From JAVVEZ01 sp032250895 (GTDB lineage: Bacteria; Pseudomonadota; Gammaproteobacteria; Pseudomonadales; Pseudohongiellaceae): a stretch of 5,932 bases of DNA. Below, piece by piece: positions 1-5,198 of the stretch. Below the pieces are notes generated by a model, which worked only from the letters and a program-made list of their open reading frames with translations, searched no databases and had not been told where the DNA came from. The DNA lies in NCBI GenBank assembly GCA_032250895.1, contig JAVVEZ010000133.1, positions 1 to 5,932 on the forward strand. The letters are read 5' to 3'. Positions within the stretch are counted from its first letter, which is position 1. The number at the start of each line of letters is the position of its first letter. The position numbers and the translations under genes were made by a program.

Positions 1-11
1 ATCCGCGGGGT

Positions 12-218
12 TCAGAGACTCGTCGTGACTACAGATCGCAAGAACTTCAGACTAACCGCTCGGCGCTCTCGTAAGAGTTCATTTATCGATTGCCGTGATA
101 CACCGAGGGCATCTGCCAAGGCAGAAACGCTCAGTTCATAGTCCGGCATGAAATCCTCACGCAACATTTCTCCTGGGTGAGTAGATTTTCGTTTAATCCC
201 AGTATTACTTAGGGCCAT
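12..218 (-). pseudogene. Truncated HigA-family antitoxin (XRE HTH), C-terminus replaced
   Basis: HigA-type antitoxins bind and neutralise the HigB mRNA interferase and repress their own operon through an XRE-family helix-turn-helix. The 68-residue product has the family's N-terminal signature HPGEMLREDF (residues 14-23) and a clear helix-turn-helix (about 30-52: LSVSALADALGVSRQSINEL). The match stops after RRAVS at residue 56. Homologues continue with a PEMALRL-like helix and a W/D-rich tail to about 95-100 residues, but here twelve unrelated residues lead to a TGA. I see no frame that resumes the family sequence, so this looks like replacement by foreign DNA rather than a simple frameshift. 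An AGAGGT ribosome site lies 8 bases before the ATG. The gene follows a broken higB remnant, so it is an orphan half-antitoxin. DNA binding might survive, but the C-terminal part is missing. The family call is firm; whether it is expressed is unknown. Confidence 0.75.
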
Positions 219-233
219 ATCTATTACCTCTGC

Positions 234-389
234 TTAATGGTAATCGCAGACCTGCACATCAAAAGCATCACCATCGTCGAACCGGAAACAGATTCGCCAC
301 TGATCATTAATCGCTATGGCGTGCTGCCCTTCACGATCATCGGTCAGCTTATGCAGCTTGTTCCCTGGCGGAACCTTACGGTTTCGACA
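234..389 (-). pseudogene. 3' remnant of a HigB/RelE-family toxin gene
   Basis: On the minus strand an open stretch of 51 codons ends in TAA at 234-236. It reads VPPGNKLHKL, then DREGQHAIAINDQWRICFRF, and closes with DYH. This is the C-terminal half of HigB (plasmid maintenance killer family): the PPGN segment, the NDQWRICF beta strand and the terminal DYH are hallmarks. A complete HigB has about 92 residues, and the first 40 or so are missing. An in-frame TGA at 390-392 and non-homologous sequence lie upstream, so no start codon is available. It ends 15 bases before the truncated antitoxin gene, the toxin-first order of higBA operons. It differs clearly from the intact HigB at 962-1240 (different subtype, INDQWRICF against VSGNWRLTF), so it is a second module and not a local duplication. 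Confidence 0.72.
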
Positions 390-623
390 TCATCTCTATG
401 CTTTCGATGCTTCATCGGCGATTCACTTTCGTTCGTCTCGGTACAACTCACCTGGCGGGTCTTTCCTGCCTTTCCCGTCAACGCCCACCTCGGCTCTTGA
501 CCGCAGCAGCTTGACGACAGTTTGACACCTCCTCCTGAAAGGCGATGCCGAGTGGCCTTCCCTCATCTCTGGAACAGCATGCAATCTTCGACTTCCCTGT
601 TCACGGACTGCTTCGTGGCACAC
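390..623 (-). mobile_element. Possible group II intron fragment (non-coding, structured)
   Basis: No convincing protein is encoded here. Read on the minus strand, the stretch has the look of domain I of a bacterial group II intron: purine-rich joining segments (GACGAACGAAAGTGAATCG), many short GC stems such as CGATG-AAG-CATCG, and a final AACC-GTAA-GGTT hairpin with a GNRA-type tetraloop at the junction with the higB remnant. A GTGTGCC heptamer at 623-617 could be the intron 5' end (consensus GUGYG) and matches the first seven bases of the better supported intron start at 5881. No domain V hairpin or reverse transcriptase is visible, so at most this is a 5' part. An open frame on this strand (423-635, minus) has no domain I recognise and is probably spurious. 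The family assignment rests on style, not a confirmed match. Confidence 0.38.
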
Positions 624-667
624 TGCAAAAGGCATGACACTATGATTTTATCCGTCGGTAGGACGTT

Positions 668-677
668 GTTATGCGGC
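668..677. repeat. Integron-core-like site, left inverted copy (GTTATGCGGC)
   Basis: The ten bases GTTATGCGGC recur inverted at 1278-1287, so the two copies bracket the intact higBA operon. On the strand of the operon this copy reads GCCGCATAAC directly followed by AACG and contains the higA stop codon. Integron cassettes usually end in this way, with the first attC core (R'') at or just after the stop codon. It fits the RYYYAAC consensus at six of seven positions. A CGTC-CTACC-GACG mini-stem follows at once on the minus strand. No matching GTTATGC partner is found in the next 130 bases, so any attC would be incomplete or interrupted. Confidence 0.4.
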
Positions 678-962
678 GCTGAGCTTAATTTTCTGGACAT
701 TGCGCAATTCCACCTTTTGCTCTGCATGCCACAGATCATAATTTGCTTGCATGGCGAGCCAGCTTTCCGGGCTGCGGCCTAGCGCCTTAGACAGGCGCAA
801 TGCCATCTCGGGGCTGACGCCGCTCTGTAACTTGAGAATTCTGTTTAGAGTGGACGCAGCGACATTCAACTGCTCCGCCAAGTACCGGCAGCTTAAACCG
901 TAAGGTTCCATGTACGTGTCCCAAATGAACTCGCCTGGGTGCGGAGGGTTATGCATAGCCAT
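669..962 (-). CDS. higA: HigA-family antitoxin, XRE helix-turn-helix
   Basis: This 97-residue protein is the antitoxin partner of the toxin directly upstream. It should bind HigB to block its ribosome-dependent mRNA cleavage and repress the operon. Visible family features are HPGEF at residues 8-12, a helix-turn-helix at about 24-45 (SCRYLAEQLNVAASTLNRIL), then the conserved VSPEMALRLSKALGRSPESW (49-68) and QANYDLW, giving the full family length. The start ATG shares one base with the toxin stop codon (TAATG), implying translational coupling. A second ATG two codons later (Met3) is also possible. The stop TAA at 669-671 lies inside GCATAAC, a sequence like an integron attC core (see findings). 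The family call is firm. Confidence 0.93.
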   Translation of the reverse strand: MAMHNPPHPGEFIWDTYMEPYGLSCRYLAEQLNVAASTLNRILKLQSGVSPEMALRLSKALGRSPESWLAMQANYDLWHAEQKVELRNVQKIKLSAA

Positions 963-1240
963 TAGTGGTAATCCTCATAATTCAGCAGATACACATTGCC
1001 ATCGACGAATTCAAAGGTAAGACGCCAATTGCCGCTTACCGATATTGCCCATGTGCCTTTGCGATCCCCCTTGAGAGGGTGCAGTTTGTAGCCGGGAATA
1101 TCCAAGTCGTCTATTTCAGTGGCAGTATCCAAGGCCGCCAGTTGCATCCGTATTTTTTCGGCATGCTTTGACTGGATGCCCCTCGTGCTCCCTGTCTCGT
1201 AGTACAGGCGCAGTCCCTTGTGCTGAAACGACTTGATCAT
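962..1240 (-). CDS. higB: HigB-family toxin (RelE-like mRNA interferase)
   Basis: HigB toxins are small RelE-fold endoribonucleases that cut mRNA on translating ribosomes. The 92-residue product has the usual length and the family's landmarks: a lysine/arginine-rich N-terminus (SFQHKGLRLYYETG), GIQSKHAEKIRMQLAALDTA (about 22-41), the LHPLKGDRKGTWAISVSGNW core, RLTFEF, and the C-terminal NYEDYH. It is the first gene of a two-gene operon with higA, the toxin-first order typical of higBA. The ATG is only about 7 bases beyond a good -10 box, with no Shine-Dalgarno between, so translation is probably leaderless or nearly so. Nothing suggests a defect, so the toxin should be active and held in check by the adjacent antitoxin. 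Cellular targets and inducing conditions cannot be read from the sequence. Confidence 0.93.
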   Translation of the reverse strand: MIKSFQHKGLRLYYETGSTRGIQSKHAEKIRMQLAALDTATEIDDLDIPGYKLHPLKGDRKGTWAISVSGNWRLTFEFVDGNVYLLNYEDYH

Positions 1241-1247
1241 GGCGCAC

Positions 1248-1277
1248 AGTGTAGCGCGTCACGCAACACGCTGGCAA
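1248..1277 (-). promoter_or_regulatory. Sigma-70-like promoter of higBA with overlapping palindromic operator
   Basis: On the minus strand TTGCCA (1277-1272) and TACACT (1253-1248) are separated by 18 bases, a good housekeeping promoter pair. Transcription would begin at about 1241-1243, almost at the higB ATG (1240-1238). An imperfect 21-base palindrome at 1249-1269 (GTGTAGCG...acgCAACAC on the plus strand, 8 of 10 base pairs symmetric) covers the spacer and the -10 box. HigA antitoxins repress from such sites, so this is the likely HigA operator. The motif pair is seen directly; the binding is inferred. Confidence 0.55.
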
Positions 1278-1287
1278 GCCGCATAAC
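1278..1287. repeat. Integron-core-like site, right inverted copy (GCCGCATAAC)
   Basis: On the operon strand this reads GTTATGCGGC, directly before the higB promoter. This is where the recombined R' core (GTTRRRY) of the preceding attC would lie at the start of a cassette. The pairing of GTTATGC before the first gene with GCATAAC after the last stop is the expected layout for a cassette. Transposon-end-like sequence begins immediately on the other side (1288), so the rest of the preceding attC is not visible. Confidence 0.4.
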
Positions 1288-1430
1288 GAGGCTGTAGAAA
1301 AACTTCCAGCGTTCAGTATCAAAAAATTGGGACGCGCTCCTACGTGAAATCCAGCCGATTTACCAAAACGCTCGCATTTGAGGCTGGTTTGTAGCGCAGC
1401 GGAAAACCAGTCCGACAACATGCGTTTGTG
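1288..1430. mobile_element. Possible insertion-sequence end remnant
   Basis: GAGGCTGTAGAAAAAC at 1288-1303 strongly resembles the outer ends of several DDE-transposase insertion sequences, which often start with GGCTGTTGAAAAA-like inverted repeats. It abuts the GCCGCATAAC core exactly. A stem of CTGGTTT (1384-1390) and AAACCAG (1404-1410) with a 13-base loop lies inside. I see no transposase fragment and no opposite terminal repeat, so the far boundary is a guess and the family cannot be named. Confidence 0.3.
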
Positions 1431-1438
1431 TGCTCGTC

Positions 1439-1555
1439 ATGACTCATATCCCAATGCGGGCATATATTGAATATGCCGTTGATTTGGTGGGCTTATCTGA
1501 AGTTTCCTGGGTTGCTCCAGAAATCAAAGCCCTGATGATTACATTTCTTTCTTGA
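1439..1555 (+). other. Short open frame of 38 codons, coding status uncertain
   Basis: A frame starting MTHIPMRAYIEYAVDL and ending ALMITFLS at a TGA is open here. A second ATG occurs at 1454. Neither start has a Shine-Dalgarno sequence. The product is mildly hydrophobic, with acidic and aromatic residues spread through it, and I do not recognise it. It could be a scrap of a longer gene or chance. It is recorded because it lies in a gene-free stretch of about 700 bases. Confidence 0.12.
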
Positions 1556-1705
1556 CACCTCGGGAAGCAAAAAGGGACATCCACTATCGGATTTCTCCGC
1601 TTGGCTTTCGATCCCATCCCGGGTGATTCGGCGTTGGTGCAATGGTGGACTGGGCCACTCAGCTCAGAAGCGGTTTATAGGCAACAAACCTGAAGCCGGA
1701 GGTCA
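1556..1705. other. Gene-free intergenic stretch
   Basis: No gene, RNA or strong regulatory pattern is apparent on either strand between the short open frame and the long hairpin. The only structure I see is a small stem, CCTGA (1689-1693) with TCAGG (1703-1707), which leads directly into the left arm of the long hairpin. Confidence 0.4.
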
Positions 1706-1809
1706 GGGCAGTGGGGCGGGAGCTCCGGGGGCTTCTGAGGGCAGGACGCCCGAAGAGAGCCTTCAGGGATGAACTCGTAGCGTCCCCCGGAGATCCTGCG
1801 CCACTGCCC
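1706..1809. repeat. Long imperfect inverted repeat with nested stems (REP/MITE-like)
   Basis: The arms at 1706-1731 and 1784-1809 pair at 23 of 26 positions. They begin GGGCAGTGG and reach CTCCGGGGG at the inner end. The 52-base centre contains further stems: CTTC...GAAG enclosing GGGC-AGGAC-GCCC (1732-1754), with an alternative pairing of CTGAGGGC and GCCTTCAG. The GC-rich nested palindrome, lack of a coding frame and intergenic position resemble the interspersed palindromic repeats of gammaproteobacterial genomes. No T-tract follows on either strand, so it is not a standard intrinsic terminator, although it lies downstream of acnB and could protect or pause that transcript. Confidence 0.65.
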
Positions 1810-1819
1810 GGGCCCTTTA

Positions 1820-1887
1820 TTGAATCTGCATGACACAAGGCCAGATCCCCGCTACCAGGCACTGCGTTGAATCTGCATGACACAAGG
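1820..1887. repeat. 21-base perfect direct repeat, two copies
   Basis: Identical 21-base units lie at 1820-1840 and 1867-1887 (start TTGAATCTGC, end GACACAAGG), with a period of 47 bases. The 26 bases between copies include the left arm of a stem whose right arm follows the second copy (1847-1861 with 1889-1909). A perfect 21-base match this close is very unlikely by chance. Two copies with one spacer do not make a CRISPR array. A shorter GCATGACAC match also occurs at 632-640. Confidence 0.8.
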
Positions 1888-1909
1888 TTGCCTGACTGGT
1901 AGACCGGGG
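1847..1909. repeat. Bulged stem-loop enclosing one direct-repeat copy
   Basis: CCCCG-CTACC-AGGCA (1847-1861) pairs without mismatch to TGCCT-GGTAG-CGGGG in 1889-1909, with two extra segments on the right arm only (GACT at 1894-1897 and AC at 1903-1904). This gives 15 base pairs with one-sided bulges around a 27-base loop that holds the second direct-repeat copy. It lies about 45 bases past the acnB stop codon and has no T-tract on the acnB strand. Its role is unknown: a 3' end structure for acnB mRNA or part of a small repeat element. Confidence 0.6.
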
Positions 1910-1952
1910 TCCAGTAAACCAACTGACCGGATTTTCGGAACCGCCCCTTACA

Positions 1953-4550
1953 CTAAACTCTCACCTCGGCGATATTCAGGGCCGGGATGTTTTTCGCGTT
2001 TTCCGCCGCCTGCATGAAGGATTTGATCTCGTTGAAGTTCAGGTAGCGGTAGATTTCGCCGGACAGAGTATCGAGCTGCTGCATGTAGGCCATGTATTCT
2101 TCCAGATTCGGGATTCTGCCCAGGATGGAACAGACGGCTGCCAGCTCCGAGGAGGCCAGGAAGACATTGGCGCCATCGCCGAGACGATTGGGGAAGTTGC
2201 GGGTCGAGGTCGACACCACTGTCGATTTCGGTGCCACCCGGGCCTGATTGCCCATGCACAGCGAGCAGCCGGGCATCTCGGTCCTGGCGCCGGCAGTGCC
2301 GAAGGTGGCATAAACGCCTTCTTCCGTCAGCTGATGCTGATCCATCTTGGTGGGCGGTGAAATCCAGAGCCGGGTGGGGATGCTGCCCTTGTGCTGCTCC
2401 AGGACCTTGGCGGCAGCCCGGAAATGCCCGATGTTGGTCATGCAGGAACCGATGAACACCTCGTCGATCCTGGTGCCGGCCACTTCAGAGAGTGGCTTGA
2501 TATCGTCGGGGTCATTGGGGCAGGCGAGCAGGGGTTCCTTGATGTCATCGAGGTTGATTTCAATGATTTTCCTGTACTCGGCGTCGGCATCCGGTTCCAG
2601 CAGCACCGGATTCGCCAGCCACTGCTCCATGGCCTGGGCGCGGCGTTCCAGGGTCCGGGCATCGCCATAGCCTTCGGAGATCATCCAGCGCAGCAAGGTG
2701 ATATTGGATTTGAGGTATTCGATCACCGGCTCCTTGCCCAGACGGATGGTGCATCCCCCGGCAGAGCGTTCGGCGGAGGCATCGGAGAGTTCAAAGGCCT
2801 GCTCCACCTTGAGATCAGGCAGGCCTTCTATTTCCAGCACCCGCCCGGAGTAGATGTTTTTCTTGCCCTTCTTCTCCACGGTCAGATCGCCGGATTGGAT
2901 CGCCGCATAGGGAATGGCATTGACCAGATCCCGCAGCGTGATGCCCGGCTGCATCTTGCCCTTGAAACGCACCAGAACCGATTCGGGCATGTCCAGCGGT
3001 ATCACGCCGGTGGCGGCGGCAAAGGCCACCAGTCCGGATCCGGCGGGGAAGGAGATCCCAATGGGGAAGCGGGTATGGGAGTCGCCGCCGGTGCCCACCG
3101 TATCCGGTAACAGCATGCGGTTGAGCCAGGAGTGGATGATGCCGTCGCCCGGGCGCAGCGCAACGCCGCCGCGGGTCTGGATGAAATCCGGCAGGCTGTG
3201 CTGGGTGGCGATGTCGACGGGTTTGGGATAGGCGGCCGTGTGGCAGAAGGACTGCATCACCAGATCGGAACTGAAGCCCAGACAGGCCAGGTCCTTCAGT
3301 TCATCCCGGGTCATGGGGCCGGTGGTGTCCTGTGAACCGACCGTGGTCATTTTGGGTTCACAGTAGGTGCCGGGCCTGACTCCGGCTACGCCGCAGGCGC
3401 GGCCGACAATTTTTTGTGCCAGCGTAAAGCCCTTGTTGTCGGCCTTGGGTACCTCGGGACGAATAAAGACGGTGGAAGCCTCCAGGCCGAGTTCACTGCG
3501 CGCACGGTCGGTCAGGCCGCGTCCGATAATCAGCGGAATACGCCCGCCCGCCCGCACTTCATCAAGAATGAGCGGTGTCTTCAATTGAAAATCGGTGATC
3601 AGTTCGTCGCTGCCGTGTTTCGTGATCCTGCCTGCGTAAGGATGGATATCGATCACATCCCCGGTTTTCAATGCACTGACCTCACATTCGATGGCGAGGG
3701 CGCCGGCATCTTCCAGGGTGTTGAAAAAAATCGGGGCAATGCTGCTGCCGATGCAGACGCCACCATCACGCCGGTTGGGAATGTGGGGAATGTCATTGCC
3801 GATGTGCCACAGCACCGAGTTGGCGGCTGATTTTCTTGATGAACCGGTGCCCAGTACGTCACCCACCAGGGCGACAGGGTGGCCTTTCTGCTTGAGTTCC
3901 TTGATTTGCTCCCCGGCGTCGGTGATGCCGTCACGGGGCATTTTGTACATGGCCTTGGCATGCAGTGGAATATCGGGGCGGGACCAGGCGTCCGGGGCTG
4001 GCGAGAGGTCATCGGTATTGGTTTCACCGGGCACCTTGAAAACCGTGACCGTCAGCACCTCAGGCACCCTGGGTTTGTCGGTGAACCATTCGGCCTCGGC
4101 CCAGGATTGCAGGGTGGCTTTGGCATGAGGGTTGCCGGCCTTGGCTTTCTCGGCGACGTCGTGGAAGGCATCGAACATCAACAGGGTATGGGCAAGCTGT
4201 TTGCCCGCTTCTGCACCCAGTTCGTCATCATCCAGGGCCTCCACCAGGCTGTTGATGTTGTAGCCGCCGAGCATGGAGCCCAGCAGCTTGACGGCATCCA
4301 GCCTGCCGATCAGGGGTGAACTGACCTCGCCCCGGGTGATGGCGGTGAGGAAACCGGCCTTGACATAGGCCGCCTCATCGACACCGGCGGGAACCCGATT
4401 GCTGATCAGATCGAGAATGAAGTCCTCATCGCCAGCGGGGGGATTTTTCAGCAGCTCGAGCAGATCGGCGACTTGTTCGGCATTCAAAGGCTGAGCAACG
4501 ATGCCCTGCGCGGCACGTTCGGCAACATGTTTTCGATAGGTTTCAAGCAC
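1953..4550 (-). CDS. acnB: Aconitate hydratase B (bifunctional aconitase / 2-methylisocitrate dehydratase)
   Basis: AcnB catalyses citrate to isocitrate via cis-aconitate in the TCA cycle, using a cytoplasmic [4Fe-4S] cluster. Members also hydrate 2-methyl-cis-aconitate, and the apo-protein can bind mRNA. The 865-residue product has the AcnB domain order: an N-terminal HEAT-like domain (about 1-160), the swivel domain (about 160-370, with GTGSSRKSA at 234-242), then the three catalytic domains. Cluster ligands are Cys703 (SCMTN) and Cys762/Cys765 (GCSLCMGN), the same spacing (59 and 3) as Cys710, 769 and 772 in E. coli. Active-site segments DTTGP (408-412) and GGDSHTR (488-494) are intact. 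The start is GTG, chosen because LETYRKHVAERAA matches the family N-terminus and GAGGG lies 8 bases upstream. It stands alone, divergent from the DUF1289 gene. The function is very secure. Confidence 0.98.
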   Translation of the reverse strand: MLETYRKHVAERAAQGIVAQPLNAEQVADLLELLKNPPAGDEDFILDLISNRVPAGVDEAAYVKAGFLTAITRGEVSSPLIGRLDAVKLLGSMLGGYNINSLVEALDDDELGAEAGKQLAHTLLMFDAFHDVAEKAKAGNPHAKATLQSWAEAEWFTDKPRVPEVLTVTVFKVPGETNTDDLSPAPDAWSRPDIPLHAKAMYKMPRDGITDAGEQIKELKQKGHPVALVGDVLGTGSSRKSAANSVLWHIGNDIPHIPNRRDGGVCIGSSIAPIFFNTLEDAGALAIECEVSALKTGDVIDIHPYAGRITKHGSDELITDFQLKTPLILDEVRAGGRIPLIIGRGLTDRARSELGLEASTVFIRPEVPKADNKGFTLAQKIVGRACGVAGVRPGTYCEPKMTTVGSQDTTGPMTRDELKDLACLGFSSDLVMQSFCHTAAYPKPVDIATQHSLPDFIQTRGGVALRPGDGIIHSWLNRMLLPDTVGTGGDSHTRFPIGISFPAGSGLVAFAAATGVIPLDMPESVLVRFKGKMQPGITLRDLVNAIPYAAIQSGDLTVEKKGKKNIYSGRVLEIEGLPDLKVEQAFELSDASAERSAGGCTIRLGKEPVIEYLKSNITLLRWMISEGYGDARTLERRAQAMEQWLANPVLLEPDADAEYRKIIEINLDDIKEPLLACPNDPDDIKPLSEVAGTRIDEVFIGSCMTNIGHFRAAAKVLEQHKGSIPTRLWISPPTKMDQHQLTEEGVYATFGTAGARTEMPGCSLCMGNQARVAPKSTVVSTSTRNFPNRLGDGANVFLASSELAAVCSILGRIPNLEEYMAYMQQLDTLSGEIYRYLNFNEIKSFMQAAENAKNIPALNIAEVRV

Positions 4551-4735
4551 GGTTTTTCCCTCGTGAACTGAGATTGGACAGGTGAAAAAAGAAAATTATT
4601 TTACGTCAGACAGGCTTGAATAACCAGCCGGGAAACCGGAGTGTCTCCAGGCAGANNNNNNNNNNAGAAAGTCGGGTTACAATCCCGGCAGCGCATGCAT
4701 ACTTACTGTCCAGCGAGACCTGAGCCCCTGTCATC
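4551..4735. promoter_or_regulatory. Divergent promoter region between acnB and the DUF1289 gene
   Basis: On the minus strand a TAAAAT (4603-4598) is a plausible -10 box for acnB in an AT-rich patch, but no good -35 is seen at normal spacing. On the plus strand TACAAT (4678-4683) is a plausible -10 for the DUF1289 operon. It lies in the loop region of a CGGG...CCCG mini-stem, and its -35 would fall in or beside the undetermined bases. No operator could be identified. Confidence 0.35.
4656..4665. other. Assembly gap (ten Ns)
   Basis: Ten undetermined bases lie in the acnB/DUF1289 intergenic region. The fixed length suggests a scaffolding placeholder, so the true distance between the flanks may differ and the two divergent genes are joined by scaffolding evidence only. 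Confidence 0.95.
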
Positions 4736-5179
4736 ATGAATCACATCAGGACCCCCTGCATCGGCATCTGTTCCACGACCTCCTTTGGGGACAGGATTTG
4801 TCGTGGCTGCAAGCGTTTCGGCTTTGAGGTGATCAACTGGAACACCTACAGTGAGGCCGAAAAAAGGGCCGTCATGAGTCGAATCCAGCAATTTACCGAC
4901 CAACTGATGATGTCCCGTTTCCGAATTTTCTCAGTGCAGCGCTTGCAGGATGCGATGATGGATTTCCGCTTTTTCCATGATCCGGCACTGTCACCCTATT
5001 GCTGGCTGCATGGCCTGCTGCAGAAGCATCTGCACCGCATCAGCACATTGCAGGAAATCGGCGTAGCCTTGCAGACGGCTTATGCCGGCAGGGACCTCAG
5101 GGATATACTGGATGAACTCAATGAAGAATTGATCGTCCTCAGCGAGGCCCATTATGAGCGCTATTTTCAACGCTGTTGA
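4736..5179 (+). CDS. DUF1289 domain protein
   Basis: This 147-residue protein begins with the DUF1289 signature: TPCIGICSTT, then CRGCKRFGFEVINWNTYSEA. Four cysteines (8, 12, 22, 25) in a Cx3C...Cx2C pattern suggest metal binding, and the family is followed by the usual INWNxYSExEKRAV segment (33-46). Short family members stop near residue 60-90; this one carries a further predicted helical region (about 50-147) rich in Leu, Phe, His and Glu, with no recognised function. There is no signal peptide, so it should be cytoplasmic. No strong Shine-Dalgarno precedes the ATG, but the start fits the family N-terminus closely. It is divergent from acnB, a neighbourhood I recall from Pseudomonas-like genomes, and is followed after 19 bases by the propeller gene. 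The biochemical role is unknown. Confidence 0.88.
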   Translation: MNHIRTPCIGICSTTSFGDRICRGCKRFGFEVINWNTYSEAEKRAVMSRIQQFTDQLMMSRFRIFSVQRLQDAMMDFRFFHDPALSPYCWLHGLLQKHLHRISTLQEIGVALQTAYAGRDLRDILDELNEELIVLSEAHYERYFQRC

Positions 5180-5198
5180 CGCGAAAGAGGATAAACCC

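Noticed and set aside
237..500. 87-codon open frame on the plus strand
   Set aside because: It overlaps the higB remnant on the opposite strand, which has clear family motifs, and continues into the structured non-coding stretch.
1116..1421. 101-codon open frame on the minus strand
   Set aside because: It runs through the higB start, promoter and core site in a different frame and ends inside higB. It has no ribosome site or family motif.
1820..1887. CRISPR array
   Set aside because: There are only two repeat units of 21 bases, one spacer, and the spacer contains a stem arm that pairs outside the array.
1706..1909. Intrinsic terminator for acnB
   Set aside because: Neither hairpin is followed by a run of T on the minus strand. 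A role in transcript end protection remains possible but is not a standard terminator.
1847..1909. Integron attC site
   Set aside because: One-sided bulges are suggestive, but the GTTRRRY / RYYYAAC core pair is absent at the ends.
1659..1922. 87-codon open frame on the minus strand
   Set aside because: It spans the long palindrome and both direct repeats, so the frame is an accident of structured repeat DNA.
2391..3110. 239-codon open frame on the plus strand inside acnB
   Set aside because: It is antisense to highly conserved acnB codons in GC-rich DNA, has a low-complexity Gly/His/Gln-rich product and no recognisable domain.
5154..5198. Upstream ATG as the start of the propeller protein
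   Set aside because: It would overlap the DUF1289 gene and bury the signal peptide behind 15 polar residues, while the ATG at 5199 has a good ribosome site.
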